Shown: positions 9,580 to 18,507, numbered from the stretch's first letter. The stretch: 64,000 nt of DNA from Maritalea mobilis (GCF_004363175.1 NZ_SNYR01000002.1:1-64000), one strand, 5' to 3'. Numbers and translations are program-made. Notes: generated by a model from the sequence alone, not told the origin.

Positions 9580-9672
9580 TGGCGGAGAGGAAGGGATTCG
9601 AACCCTCGAGACAGCTCTACACCGCCTACTCCCTTAGCAGGGGAGCGCCTTCGACCACTCGGCCACCTCTCC
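9580..9672 (-). tRNA. tRNA-Ser(GCU), intact, prophage attachment site
   Basis: The 5-prime end is at 9672. Acceptor arms GGAGAGG and CCTCTCC pair fully, followed by discriminator G and an encoded CCA (9582-9580). The anticodon stem CTCCC/GGGAG closes loop CTGCTAA with anticodon GCT. There is a long class II variable arm, and the T-loop is TTCGAAT. It reads AGC/AGU serine codons. The prophage begins inside this gene: the 5-prime half, from the anticodon loop outward, is duplicated at 51024-51062. The 5-prime half and promoter of the functional gene are therefore phage-borne. Confidence 0.97.
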
Positions 9673-9688
9673 GAGGCCGTGAATAACC
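9634..9688. repeat. attL core (direct repeat with attR)
   Basis: 9634-9677 is identical to 51024-51067 (44 bp). After one mismatch, the next 10 bases (GTGAATAACC) also match. The repeat begins exactly at the tRNA-Ser anticodon loop and runs through the 5-prime half into the promoter -10 region. This is the left prophage boundary. Confidence 0.95.
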
Positions 9689-9709
9689 CCATAACCCCCC
9701 TGATTGCAA
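9681..9709 (-). promoter_or_regulatory. Phage-borne promoter of the tRNA-Ser gene
   Basis: The -35 is TTGCAA (9709-9704), followed by a 17-base spacer and -10 TTATTC (9686-9681), which ends 8 bases before the mature tRNA 5-prime end. The displaced host copy at attR has the same hexamer positions and spacer length but a different spacer sequence. Phage DNA therefore appears to re-supply the promoter lost on integration. Confidence 0.6.
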
Positions 9710-9858
9710 GCGCTTTTTATAAAAAAGTGACAATCCGGTGTAATTTCCCCAAATTGCAGGTAATTGCAGAACGATGCAAGAACACGCTGGAAAATTGGCA
9801 CAAAATTGACACAGTGAGATTCATGATATGTTCTTACTATGAATCAGTGGTGGCAATA

Positions 9859-10131
9859 ATGATCGACATAAACCAAAGCACATTGCAGGCCAAAATAGAA
9901 AACAATGATCGGATTATGATCACATGCAACAATTGTATGCACCGGGGATTTGTGAATCTGGTTGCGCTCACAAGGCGTTTGCCAATGGATACAGAATTGC
10001 TTGCACCGCTTTTAACAAGGCTGCACTCATGCCCTGAGTGCAAAAAGGCTGGTCGCCGGGCAAAGAACCTTGCATTTACGGTTATGTCTGGGTCAGTGCC
10101 ATCGCCACCAAATGGCAGTGCTAATGGTTAG
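9859..10131 (+). CDS. Small zinc-ribbon phage protein next to attL
   Basis: From the ATG at 9859 the product has 90 residues; upstream in-frame starts would extend into the att repeat and read non-protein-like. Two CxxC knuckles (CNNC and CPEC, about 50 residues apart) suggest one zinc ribbon. No known family. In the integrated state it stands alone on the plus strand and converges with the late operon. In the excised circle it would lie directly downstream of the integrase, so it may be the last gene of the rightward operon. Confidence 0.55.
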   Translation: MIDINQSTLQAKIENNDRIMITCNNCMHRGFVNLVALTRRLPMDTELLAPLLTRLHSCPECKKAGRRAKNLAFTVMSGSVPSPPNGSANG

Positions 10132-10218
10132 GCTTTGGCGGCTGAATAGCCATGCAGCTTTGCCATGAATTGGCCAGCCGATTGATTAGGCGCTTGGTGT
10201 CTTGTGAAACCTCTTGTT

Positions 10219-11265
10219 TCATGCTGCTTTACGGCGCAAGAATGTCAAATAATCCAAGCCCTGCTCAAGGTCGAGCGTTGCATGAACAATCGGGTTTGTG
10301 TTTGCGGTATTGGGATCAATAATTGTGATGCCAGCGTTGCCGCCTGTCTGTTCTGGGAACTGGCCCCGGTGCGCATATTCGTCACATTCTTTGTACCCAC
10401 GGCACCGCATAAGCCAAGATGATGTGCCGCGTTGTGCAAATTCTTCAAAGTGCAAAGCAGCCTCGTGCTTATGGCCTGAGAAATAGAAGTGCGCGCCCTC
10501 GCCCATCTTTGCCTCTTTGGTTTCAGCGTGAAGGGTGTTCCATTGTGAATGGCCCTTGAAATTGTGGGAAACGTCCAGCTTCACTTCACGCTTATTGCCA
10601 CACTCAAGAATGAATTGCGCCCGCCAATCGTGCATAGGCACAAACCCGGCATTGATACGCCGCAGGATGGACTCGCCGCCCTCCCAAACATCATGATTGC
10701 CCAATACCCAAAAGAGCCAGTCTTGGCTGCTGTGATGAAGAAACCAATCAACAAGTTGCCGTTCTTGTTCGCGGCTGGTTTCCTGATCGGCCCATTTCTT
10801 GGCCAAGCGCCCATTTGTGGGCCAGTTGTTGGATGCATCGCCCATAAATGCCGAATAGGCATAAGGCGTTTGAGCGGTCATTTCTAGGTGTTTAACCAAG
10901 GTGTCATAGTCACACCCATTGTCGCCTAGGTGAACATCTGTAAACCACGTGATTGCAAAAGGCTCATTGGTTTTCACGCGCACGCGCCGCCACTTATGGG
11001 CTTGCCAATGGGCTTTGCGCTTGCGTGATCGCTTGGCCAGTGTTTGGATAAGCTCGGCAGCGTCTTCCGATAGAGGCGGCAATTCATCAAATTCAGGCTT
11101 TGGACCTTGAAGTGTGACGCCTCGTGCGGCTGCCAATTCTTTATGCCGCCGCAAGGTTGATCTTGATATCCCCGTTTTAATGGAGGCTTGGCGCAAGCTC
11201 GAAAATGTGTCGATTGCTTGCAGTGATGCACGTAGCGTTTCATCGCTAAGGGTATTATCGGCCAT
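10219..11265 (-). CDS. Phage metallophosphoesterase with N-terminal helix-turn-helix
   Basis: The product has 348 residues. An N-terminal HTH-like segment (about 18-45, QASIKTGISRSTLRRHKE) precedes a calcineurin-like domain. All signature motifs are visible in order: TDVHLGD, MGDASNN, GNHDVWE and SGHKHEA, so the two-metal site looks complete. The substrate is unknown (DNA ends, nucleotides or other phosphoesters). It is the last gene of the late operon, after the lysis genes. Its start context (GGGGGCTTTTATGG) is identical over 14 bases to that of the tailspike gene. Confidence 0.85.
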   Translation of the reverse strand: MADNTLSDETLRASLQAIDTFSSLRQASIKTGISRSTLRRHKELAAARGVTLQGPKPEFDELPPLSEDAAELIQTLAKRSRKRKAHWQAHKWRRVRVKTNEPFAITWFTDVHLGDNGCDYDTLVKHLEMTAQTPYAYSAFMGDASNNWPTNGRLAKKWADQETSREQERQLVDWFLHHSSQDWLFWVLGNHDVWEGGESILRRINAGFVPMHDWRAQFILECGNKREVKLDVSHNFKGHSQWNTLHAETKEAKMGEGAHFYFSGHKHEAALHFEEFAQRGTSSWLMRCRGYKECDEYAHRGQFPEQTGGNAGITIIDPNTANTNPIVHATLDLEQGLDYLTFLRRKAA

Positions 11266-11274
11266 AAAAGCCCC

Positions 11275-11487
11275 CTATTTCTTGGGATCGTTAAGGTCTT
11301 TGCGCAGCTTTTGATTGCGCAGATAAAGATTGTAGACCGTGAACCAGACCACCAGCAGACCGCCGAGACCTAGCAAGATTTGATTTGCGCCAGTAAGCAG
11401 GTCAAGCCATGCCGTTGCTGATATGCCGAAAACGCCGACAATGGCTTGCCCTGCCTCTTTCATTGTGAAATGCCCCGTATTAGTCAT
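11275..11487 (-). CDS. Small one- or two-pass membrane protein, holin candidate
   Basis: The ATG at 11487 overlaps the stop of the preceding gene (ATGA). The 70-residue product has two hydrophobic stretches (about 12-28, AIVGVFGISATAWLDLL, and 31-48, QILLGLGGLLVVWFTVYNL) and ends in a charged tail (NQKLRKDLNDPKK). Size, charge pattern and position next to the endolysin fit a holin or a holin-associated protein. No family assigned. Confidence 0.6.
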   Translation of the reverse strand: MTNTGHFTMKEAGQAIVGVFGISATAWLDLLTGANQILLGLGGLLVVWFTVYNLYLRNQKLRKDLNDPKK

Positions 11488-11918
11488 TTGCGCCCCCCGA
11501 TTTGAGAGGCCAGTATTTGCGCAGCACCCAAGCCCGCGCCTGAGTAAAAAATGTTTGCGAACACGATGTCGGCATAGCGCAAAAGCTGATCGGGCAGTTT
11601 GGCCACATCTGGCAACGCGCCGTTGAAAAGGCTGTCCAACATGCCCCAACTAAACCAAGCGGCAAGCGAAATTGCGCACATGCCCCAAGCAATCCAGAAC
11701 ACCTTGAAATTCATGGCCTTCATAATGACCTTGGCCGAATTATCTTGATGGTTGATTGCGATTTTGGTTGCGTTGTTGGATGCGTTTTGCTCACGCGCCG
11801 AACGAATCCGCAATCGTTCCGTTTCGTTATTGGCGTGTTTCTCAAAGCTGCTGAGAACGTTCTCGACAAATCTGCCGCCAAGTTTTGTAGCAATCCATGC
11901 GAAAATGCTTGCAATCAT
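11484..11918 (-). CDS. Membrane protein of lysis module, possible holin
   Basis: The 144-residue product starts with an amphipathic N-terminus (MIASIFAWIATKLG). A charged middle section (about 28-65, rich in E, R, N, K) follows, then two membrane segments (about 74-95, FWIAWGMCAISLAAWF, and about 117-138, IFANIFYSGAGLGAAQIL). It lies between the endolysin and a 70-residue membrane protein, overlapping the latter by 4 bases. This is the usual place for a holin or 3TM-type release protein. The assignment rests on topology and context, not on a recognised sequence family. Confidence 0.6.
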   Translation of the reverse strand: MIASIFAWIATKLGGRFVENVLSSFEKHANNETERLRIRSAREQNASNNATKIAINHQDNSAKVIMKAMNFKVFWIAWGMCAISLAAWFSWGMLDSLFNGALPDVAKLPDQLLRYADIVFANIFYSGAGLGAAQILASQIGGRK

Positions 11919-11926
11919 ATCACCAC

Positions 11927-12748
11927 CTATGTCGGATCAGCGTTTTGAATGGTGCGGATCGCATAGAATACGCCCACAGCGATAAAAGCGACCACAAGAG
12001 CGGCCAAGGCCCATTGAAACGGCCCATTGCCCTGTGTCATTGCTCCAAGGCTTGTGAGTAGCCCGCCAAGCGGCCCCCATGCTTCGGGCTGTTGTAGTGC
12101 ATCGATAACATTGGGCTTCTCGGGCTCACCTTTGGCGGTGCCATGATTTTGCGGCGCCGGGATATTTGGCACAGGATATTTAGACGCAAGCATAGTTGCC
12201 CGGTCGATTACGCCAATGTCATCCGTTTGAACGCCTGTGCGATTACCCATCACGCGCTTGGTCCAGCCGCGACCAAAAGTCTTGAATGTCTTGAGGCTGC
12301 GCAAGAACCGCATACGGCGCTCACAATACAGCTGGATCAGCTCTTTGATTTGCTGCTCGTCGAGTTTGTTGATCGCACCCATCGTTTCGGGCCCTATAAC
12401 GCTATCAACCTTGATACCAGCGCCCATATCATTTAGGCTACGTTGCAAGTCTTTGATCGCCTTACCGGGGCCGGAATTGGTCGCGTAATCGGGCACCGCA
12501 TAATCAAGACCACTTGGTAGGTCATCACCGCGCACAACATCCCAATAACGAGCCTTGAGAATGTCTTCAGCCTCTTTTTTGGTCAGCGCCTTCATTTGGG
12601 CAATGGAAACTTTCTTTCCACGCCATTGCTCAAGCACCCGCTTTGTGATGCCATGATTGGTAGGTCCGCCCGGATCGTTCTTGTGGTTGACGTAACCGCC
12701 TTCCGACAAGCCAATCCAAGCAATGACCTGCGGCCAATTGCTTTGCAT
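11927..12748 (-). CDS. Endolysin: GH108 muramidase + PG_binding_3 + C-terminal membrane anchor
   Basis: The ATG at 12748 has GGAG 8 bases upstream, giving 273 residues. GH108 begins near residue 10; Glu16 in LSEGGYVNHKNDPGG is the expected catalytic acid, followed by GGPTNHGIT. The second domain (about 95-170; KDLQRSLN, VIGPETMGAIN) matches PG_binding_3. There is no N-terminal signal. Residues about 243-265 (FQWALAALVVAFIAVGVFYAI) form a transmembrane helix after a proline-rich linker, an unusual tail-anchored arrangement. It cleaves peptidoglycan glycan strands at the end of infection and sits with the holin candidates. Confidence 0.9.
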   Translation of the reverse strand: MQSNWPQVIAWIGLSEGGYVNHKNDPGGPTNHGITKRVLEQWRGKKVSIAQMKALTKKEAEDILKARYWDVVRGDDLPSGLDYAVPDYATNSGPGKAIKDLQRSLNDMGAGIKVDSVIGPETMGAINKLDEQQIKELIQLYCERRMRFLRSLKTFKTFGRGWTKRVMGNRTGVQTDDIGVIDRATMLASKYPVPNIPAPQNHGTAKGEPEKPNVIDALQQPEAWGPLGGLLTSLGAMTQGNGPFQWALAALVVAFIAVGVFYAIRTIQNADPT

Positions 12749-12773
12749 GTTATGCTCCAATGTTTGAAAGGCT

Positions 12774-15161
12774 TTAGTTGGCCCGATACGTGATCTTAAT
12801 TCTGAAGCTGCCAGTGCCAGTGCCAGCAATCACTTTATATCGGTTATAGCCGCTGGCGCGTGTGTCAATCGAGTTGCCAGCAACAGTCAAATCTGTTTTG
12901 CCGCGTGTAAAAGTCAAAGTGCTAATATCGACCTGCGACACATTAACTTGGAAATTAGCACTATCGCCCAAGGCCACATTGCACCCAGTAAGTGAGCCAA
13001 CCGCATCTATGATTTCGACGCTTTCAATCTCACCACCCCAATTGTATTCGCCGATCTCAGTCCACTCAATATCACCAGTGCTCACATCAGCTTTTAACGC
13101 TGGCGAAATAAACACACGTTTGTTAGGCAATTCACCATCGCCAAAGTCATAATATGAGTTTGCGCCAACATCGTTGTTTGCACCGCCATTTGACGCGTAA
13201 GTGCCAAGTTTCGTAAGGTTTGTTGCTGCGTTTTCGACATAATTACGCTGCCATTCCATATCTACAATATTAGCGCTCGTTAAAGGCAAATAGACATGCA
13301 GCAAATCTTCTGAACCGCCACTATCGAGATAAAAAGCGTTATCAGTAATTGATCCGCCTTTAATTCGACCGTGCTGCACACAAGCCACGCGTGTTGCAAT
13401 GGTCGTCGTTGCAGCGTTGCCAACATAGTTGGATTTCATGGTTAGGCCAAAGATGGTGTAGACCTTGGACAGGACAAATGGTGTTGAACATTGCTCAATA
13501 TAGTTATTTGTGAGCGTGACGCCGTTACAATTGCCATCACCAGTGTCACTTGTTGAAGCAATCCATATCCCGTCAAGCGACGTTTCAATAATGTTATTAT
13601 CGACACGGACCCCTTGGCTTTGGCCAATTTGTATTGCACGACCTGCTGAACCGCCAGTGATCGTATTTTTAAAGAACACCCCGCCATTGCAGTTGTTTAA
13701 TGCACGTAGGGCTGTGTAAGCTCCACTTGTAAGGATGTAGTTATCCTGCACAATTAAGCGATAACATAGCTTTAAGTTGATTGCATGAGCGCCACTACAC
13801 CGGATTTCACAACCCTCAATTGTCAGGTTTGGCGCGAAATCACCGTTGATGCATTCAGCACCTGTATTCTCAATCTTTAATCTGCTAATAACATTAGATC
13901 GGATCGAGCCAGTGCCGTCACCGATCTGCAAGACAGGCCCAGTGCCGTCACCCACAAGACCCTTTTTCCATTTACCTGCACCGCGAATTTCTTGATTGTT
14001 CAGCAGATCAAGGGTTGAGACCAGAAAACCGTTTTCAGTTTCAGGAATGTAAATATTTAAGCCAGTGTCTAAAGCGGCCTGAATGGCGTTAGTGTCATCT
14101 GTAACGCCATCACCAACCGCACCAAACCATTTAACGTTAATGGCATTTTCGATCACGCGGACCCAAGCACCACTTGCGCCAGTCGCATCAGCCGTTGGTG
14201 CAACATAAACACCTTCTTCGGTGTCTGCTGTGACTTCTGTTGATAGATCGGAGCTATCCCAAACAAACAGCCCACCGCTTACTCCCTGCACAAAAGCTAC
14301 ATTATAACGCGCTGTATCAAGCGCCTTTAGTGCTGTGCGGTCTGCAACCGTATGGGAAAGAGCGAGAGAATGAGCCGCTGTCAGCTTGGCATTTGTTACG
14401 CTGTTGTCTGCGAGCTTTGCGGTGGTAACTGAGCCATCAGCAACGGTAACCCCCGGCAAAAACTCAGTCCAATAAGCTCCCTCGCTTGGAGTGTTGCCAG
14501 TATTGTCATCTTGCAGGGAATACCAAATCGAACCACCATTTTCCGCTAGATCACCGAGCGAGTATGTTGTCGGCGCAGCATAAGCGCCTCGGAATGGCAA
14601 GATGCGGTCATCATTAAGTGCGCGATATTCTGATCCGGTGTCAAAGACGAGATAAGCCCGGCCCGCCACGATTGCACCTGATGCAAAATCATCGCCCGCA
14701 TAGGTTTTGAAATCTTGCGCCGTTTCGCCCTCAATGGTCAAAGTCATCGCGCCAGTGTTGGTATTGGTGGGTGTAAGAACAAATAGCGAAACGGCAGCAG
14801 GATTAACACCTGTCGCAACATTGGCGGTCACGTCATTGGTGCCAGCAACGCTTTCAAGGATGGTCGCTGTATCAGGCAGATCACGCACCTTCACCCAAGC
14901 AGAACCGCTATCATCCCATGTATATTGGCCGTTGTTTGATGCAGTGCTATCGCCAACCACAAACCCCGGTGCATTGTCCGCTTTGTCTGTGATCGCGTCC
15001 AATTCGGTTTTTGTGGCGACGGCAACCGCACCAATGCCCGCGCTGGCCTCAATCCGCTTTAGAACAGTGCGCAACGGTCCTTTTTTGACCTTGTAGTCAC
15101 CACTGCCGGGATCGCCTAAAGTGTTGTTGTCACGCAATGCGCTATCAATGGTATCGACCAT
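12774..15161 (-). CDS. Tailspike/tail fibre with pectate-lyase-like beta-helix
   Basis: From the ATG at 15161 (795 residues); a more upstream ATG at 15173 falls in the T-run of a terminator. The N-terminal 300 residues are adaptor-like, with repeated motifs (ATKTELDAITDKAD, DGSVTTAKLADNSVTNAKL). At about 345, VKWFGAVGDGVTDDTNAIQAAL is the classic Pectate_lyase_3 entry motif. A right-handed beta-helix then runs to about 640 with many N, G and T turns (LKIENTGAECING, IIETSLDGIWIAS). The C-terminal beta-sandwich may trimerise. Role: host surface polysaccharide recognition or degradation. A terminator directly upstream implies readthrough or a separate promoter. Confidence 0.88.
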   Translation of the reverse strand: MVDTIDSALRDNNTLGDPGSGDYKVKKGPLRTVLKRIEASAGIGAVAVATKTELDAITDKADNAPGFVVGDSTASNNGQYTWDDSGSAWVKVRDLPDTATILESVAGTNDVTANVATGVNPAAVSLFVLTPTNTNTGAMTLTIEGETAQDFKTYAGDDFASGAIVAGRAYLVFDTGSEYRALNDDRILPFRGAYAAPTTYSLGDLAENGGSIWYSLQDDNTGNTPSEGAYWTEFLPGVTVADGSVTTAKLADNSVTNAKLTAAHSLALSHTVADRTALKALDTARYNVAFVQGVSGGLFVWDSSDLSTEVTADTEEGVYVAPTADATGASGAWVRVIENAINVKWFGAVGDGVTDDTNAIQAALDTGLNIYIPETENGFLVSTLDLLNNQEIRGAGKWKKGLVGDGTGPVLQIGDGTGSIRSNVISRLKIENTGAECINGDFAPNLTIEGCEIRCSGAHAINLKLCYRLIVQDNYILTSGAYTALRALNNCNGGVFFKNTITGGSAGRAIQIGQSQGVRVDNNIIETSLDGIWIASTSDTGDGNCNGVTLTNNYIEQCSTPFVLSKVYTIFGLTMKSNYVGNAATTTIATRVACVQHGRIKGGSITDNAFYLDSGGSEDLLHVYLPLTSANIVDMEWQRNYVENAATNLTKLGTYASNGGANNDVGANSYYDFGDGELPNKRVFISPALKADVSTGDIEWTEIGEYNWGGEIESVEIIDAVGSLTGCNVALGDSANFQVNVSQVDISTLTFTRGKTDLTVAGNSIDTRASGYNRYKVIAGTGTGSFRIKITYRAN

Positions 15162-15173
15162 AAAAGCCCCCAT

Positions 15174-15199
15174 AAAAAAACCGCCCTAAAAAAGGACGG
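15174..15199 (-). terminator. Intrinsic terminator between tail tip and tailspike genes
   Basis: On the minus strand CCGTCCT and AGGGCGG form a 7-bp stem (one G-U) with a TTTTT loop, followed by seven Ts. It lies inside the late operon, pointing in the direction of transcription. Confidence 0.8.
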
Positions 15200-15227
15200 T
15201 CACGTTCGATTGAAATGTTAGGTTTTG

Positions 15228-17480
15228 TTAGGTTACTGTTTGCGATCCGGTGGCGACTTCTGTGCCTTCAACACCTGAGCCATTGATTGAAACGACCCAA
15301 TAGTAATAATCGCCAGGAGCAAGGCCGCTATCTGTCCAAGTATCCGCGCTATTTGGTGCGCCATATTCGGTACGAACCAGTGTTGAGCTTGCGAAGTCAT
15401 TTGACGTATAGCGATAGATGCGTGCGCCGACATAGTTAGATGAGTTTGGCGCAGTCCAATCAATTTGAACCTCACCACTACCCGGTGTGGCAACAACACC
15501 CGTCACCGGATCAGGCGCAGTGGTGTCAGCCGTTGCAACAACTGTTGGATATGGGTCCACCCATTCGGACGCGCCACCAGCCGTTGAAACTGTCCGATAG
15601 CGAATTTCATAGGTCGCGCCATCTTCAACCGTATCGGTATAGCCTAAGCGCTCATCCATATTGACGATAAACAACCGCCAAGCAGTTTCGCCCTGCTTGC
15701 GATATTCAAACTCATAACGGTGATCCAAGCGCGGTGGCGCATCAAATGTTGCCTCAAGCCGCACAGATGAACCAGTTGAACCCGGCACCGGAGCCGCAGA
15801 CAATGAAAGGTTGCTTGGCGCTGCCAAATCATTCGTCTGCGTTGTGTCCACCAATGGTGCTGGCTTGTCGCCTTCTTCACCCGGCAACAATGTCCAGCGG
15901 TATTGATCAATCGGCACCAGCCCGGTTGAACTGATCTTGCCGCTTTCATCCAATTCAACGGGCGAAGCGATCTCATAATTGCCTGTAAAGGTATCGTCAT
16001 AGTCCAATGCGACGATGCGCTCTCGGCGTGCCAACAGTGCTTTTGGCCCAAGCAACGGCCCGAGCTTATGGCGCGGCTGCAACCGCTTGCCGATAGCTTT
16101 TGCCAGCCGAACCGCTTGGTTATGGTTGTGGCAACCCAAAATCTGAAATTCTGCGAAGTTAGGCGTGCGGCCTTCTTCATAGTAATCATTATTGATCCAC
16201 GGTGCGCAGGGTTGTTTGATATAGCCATAGTCTGGCTCAGTGTAGACAATCACAACACCATCAGTTTCGCTTTCACCGTCCTGTGCTTCACGACTTGACA
16301 TTGTGATAATGTCGCGCTGTGCCGAAAAGGTCAGGCTTGGCTCCTGCCAAACACCAACATCAATGTAAGCCTTGCCCTCACTGTCGAACAACAGAACGCC
16401 ATCACATGTGGCTAAGATTTGTTTTTCCGCGATATGGCGTTCCATATCATCCGGGATGGAGATGCCGCACTCATAGCGCGGCTGTGTGCCGCTGTTTTTG
16501 TCTGTGATGGTCACATCGCACTTGTCTGCTGCGTCCGCGACTTTATCCCAGTTGATCGCGGACATTGGCTTGTTCATGCCATAAGGATGCGTGCGGAACC
16601 ATGCCCAGATCAGCGCGGCGTTAGATGAATGCGTCCACGTGCTTTCATCTTCAATGTCGTGCGAGACTTCGCGCGGGTCATAGATGCGTGAGAAGTAGCC
16701 AACGATTGAAATAGCGGGCTCACCAACACTCACCGGGCCGCGCCATCTGAAGATCTTGTGCCGATCCTCTTGCTTTACCGGGTCAACTTTGACCACCGAA
16801 TAGGTCACGCCCGCCAACTTGTGCGCCGAAGTCCACTCTGAAAACTTTGAAGTGAACGACGAAATAGCTGGCGGCGTTGGGTCACTTGGTGAAAATGTGG
16901 TGCGCTTGATCGTGTAATATGGCACCAGTTCGCTAGGCGTTGGGTTGCTAAGTGTTGACCCGCTGCCGCCTTCCGTGGTCAGGCAAAAATCTTTGGTCAA
17001 AACCTTGTCGGAGCCGTTCAATTCAACTTGCAATTCGTCCAGCATATAATGGCTAAATGAAACCAACTCGCTGTCAGCGTGTGCAACCAGATACCAAAAC
17101 GCACCATTATCATCGAACTCAGCAAAGATGACCGCGCCACCTGCACGCAGCTTGCCAGCCCGCAACCAACGCGGAGCTGCCTCAATCCGCACATTCACGC
17201 GAGATGCTTCTGGCGGTGTGCGTTGTGGCCGATTGAGCGCTTGAATAACGGCTGCACCGCCAGCCAAGGCACCAGCCAACAACAGCCCGCCGATTGGTGT
17301 CGCCAAAAACAAGCCAACCGACAAACCAGCCGCGCCCGCTGCCGTTGTCAAAGGAATTGCTGCAACGCCAAAAGCCGCGCCAATACCCTGCACAAATGCG
17401 GCAATGCTGATCGGATCAGCCTTTGCGGGTGTCGCAGAAAACACCAAAAGCGCGATCAATGCCGCTCTTAAATACGCCAT
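15228..17480 (-). CDS. Tail tip/host-specificity protein (J-like) with fibronectin III repeats
   Basis: The ATG at 17480 gives 750 residues and overlaps the upstream NlpC/P60-like gene by 13 bases. The N-terminus looks like a signal peptide (RAALIALLVFSATPAKAD), followed by glycine/alanine-rich hydrophobic segments to about 85. This is curious for a virion protein, though seen in related tail proteins. The middle (100-520) resembles gpJ/central tail proteins. Two fibronectin III domains close the protein (about 555-645 and 655-745, e.g. PDPVTGVVATPGSG). It is the expected tip protein after the NlpC-like and hub-like genes and before the tailspike. Confidence 0.82.
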   Translation of the reverse strand: MAYLRAALIALLVFSATPAKADPISIAAFVQGIGAAFGVAAIPLTTAAGAAGLSVGLFLATPIGGLLLAGALAGGAAVIQALNRPQRTPPEASRVNVRIEAAPRWLRAGKLRAGGAVIFAEFDDNGAFWYLVAHADSELVSFSHYMLDELQVELNGSDKVLTKDFCLTTEGGSGSTLSNPTPSELVPYYTIKRTTFSPSDPTPPAISSFTSKFSEWTSAHKLAGVTYSVVKVDPVKQEDRHKIFRWRGPVSVGEPAISIVGYFSRIYDPREVSHDIEDESTWTHSSNAALIWAWFRTHPYGMNKPMSAINWDKVADAADKCDVTITDKNSGTQPRYECGISIPDDMERHIAEKQILATCDGVLLFDSEGKAYIDVGVWQEPSLTFSAQRDIITMSSREAQDGESETDGVVIVYTEPDYGYIKQPCAPWINNDYYEEGRTPNFAEFQILGCHNHNQAVRLAKAIGKRLQPRHKLGPLLGPKALLARRERIVALDYDDTFTGNYEIASPVELDESGKISSTGLVPIDQYRWTLLPGEEGDKPAPLVDTTQTNDLAAPSNLSLSAAPVPGSTGSSVRLEATFDAPPRLDHRYEFEYRKQGETAWRLFIVNMDERLGYTDTVEDGATYEIRYRTVSTAGGASEWVDPYPTVVATADTTAPDPVTGVVATPGSGEVQIDWTAPNSSNYVGARIYRYTSNDFASSTLVRTEYGAPNSADTWTDSGLAPGDYYYWVVSINGSGVEGTEVATGSQTVT

Positions 17481-17869
17481 GCCGCAATCACCTTCACAAA
17501 CCGGGTGGGAATCTCGATCAAATGGGTTTCGGCACTCATTGCCACCTTGTCGCCTAAGCAAATGCCGCCCAATTCGATTTCACCGAACTGCACAACCACA
17601 ATGTCGCCAAATTCAGGATCAGCCTTTTCAAAGCCCAAGCCCTCTAATTGTTGCCCTACAAGCGCCGCCACGCCCCCTGCGCGGTCAATATGCTCTTGCG
17701 CCCCTTCGCGGCTGCTGTAGGTGCCTCGGAGACCCATAGCGGGGTCAATATCGTGAATATCAGCGACATAACTTGCGCATCGCGTAAGGCAATCGCCATC
17801 GCCCCAAGAAAACGGATCTGATCGCCAAATCTTGAGGTGCTTTTTAACCGCGTCTTTTTTTGAAATCAT
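17468..17869 (-). CDS. Tail NlpC/P60-like protein (DUF6950 type)
   Basis: The product has 133 residues. FSWGDGDCLTRCASYV (about 20-35) carries the expected nucleophile Cys region, and GTYSSREGAQEHIDRAGG is typical of DUF6950 proteins of phage and GTA tails. The C-terminal half contains strands ending in KVIAAWRI. It would act as tail-associated peptidoglycan peptidase or scaffold during entry. It overlaps the neighbouring tail genes on both sides. Confidence 0.8.
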   Translation of the reverse strand: MISKKDAVKKHLKIWRSDPFSWGDGDCLTRCASYVADIHDIDPAMGLRGTYSSREGAQEHIDRAGGVAALVGQQLEGLGFEKADPEFGDIVVVQFGEIELGGICLGDKVAMSAETHLIEIPTRFVKVIAAWRI

Positions 17870-18507
17870 GGAATGATAAACGTCTTGTTTGCCAGCCCGG
17901 CCACAAACTCACAGCCGCGATCCCCATCAACGCCCAAAATGGAAGCCCGGTTTTTCTGGCTTGTGTCTGTGTATGTGCCGCCCGGCGCTCGTGATCGACC
18001 TGCGTTAGCGTTTACCGCCACAACAGAAGCCACATATTGCTTTTGAAGCGCCCCGCTTTCGCCCATTGTTAGCTTCTCTTCAAAGATTGCCGACTGCATG
18101 GTGAACTGATCGAAATAATCCAAGGCGGTTTGAGGCCGAAGCCCTTCACCCTCTTCAAATATGCCCAAATAACAAGTGATGGTGCGTTCGGCCACCTGAT
18201 CTTGTGAAGCCTTCAAGGCGTTGTAGGTTGTGCTGTCGATATAACCCAAAGAGAATTGATAGCGCGGGCTTGATAGGTCGCGGCCATCGCCAATCTTTGG
18301 CGTTTGGTGAAAATTCATGCCTTCCGGCGAAACCGTACCAAGCCACTCCTGGCCATCTTCACTGTAAGCCTTGCCCATTCCATCCCAAACGCGCACGGCA
18401 CCCGCAAGAAAATCATATTTCCAAAAGCGGCGCACCATAATCCGCAAATCGGTCGGGTCGGTTGCTTCTGAAAGATATTCGTTGAGCTTATCTTCAAACG
18501 CACTCAT
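17866..18507 (-). CDS. Tail baseplate-hub-like protein
   Basis: The product has 213 residues. No strong motif, but position (between distal tail gene and NlpC-like gene) and beta-rich sequence fit the DUF2163/DUF1833-type hub proteins of lambda-like and GTA tails. Starts and stops overlap neighbours by 4 bases. Function is inferred from synteny. Confidence 0.7.
   Translation of the reverse strand: MSAFEDKLNEYLSEATDPTDLRIMVRRFWKYDFLAGAVRVWDGMGKAYSEDGQEWLGTVSPEGMNFHQTPKIGDGRDLSSPRYQFSLGYIDSTTYNALKASQDQVAERTITCYLGIFEEGEGLRPQTALDYFDQFTMQSAIFEEKLTMGESGALQKQYVASVVAVNANAGRSRAPGGTYTDTSQKNRASILGVDGDRGCEFVAGLANKTFIIP

Noticed and set aside
10140-10218. Possible terminator after the metallophosphoesterase
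   Set aside because: Short inverted repeats are visible but no T-run follows, so I do not call it.
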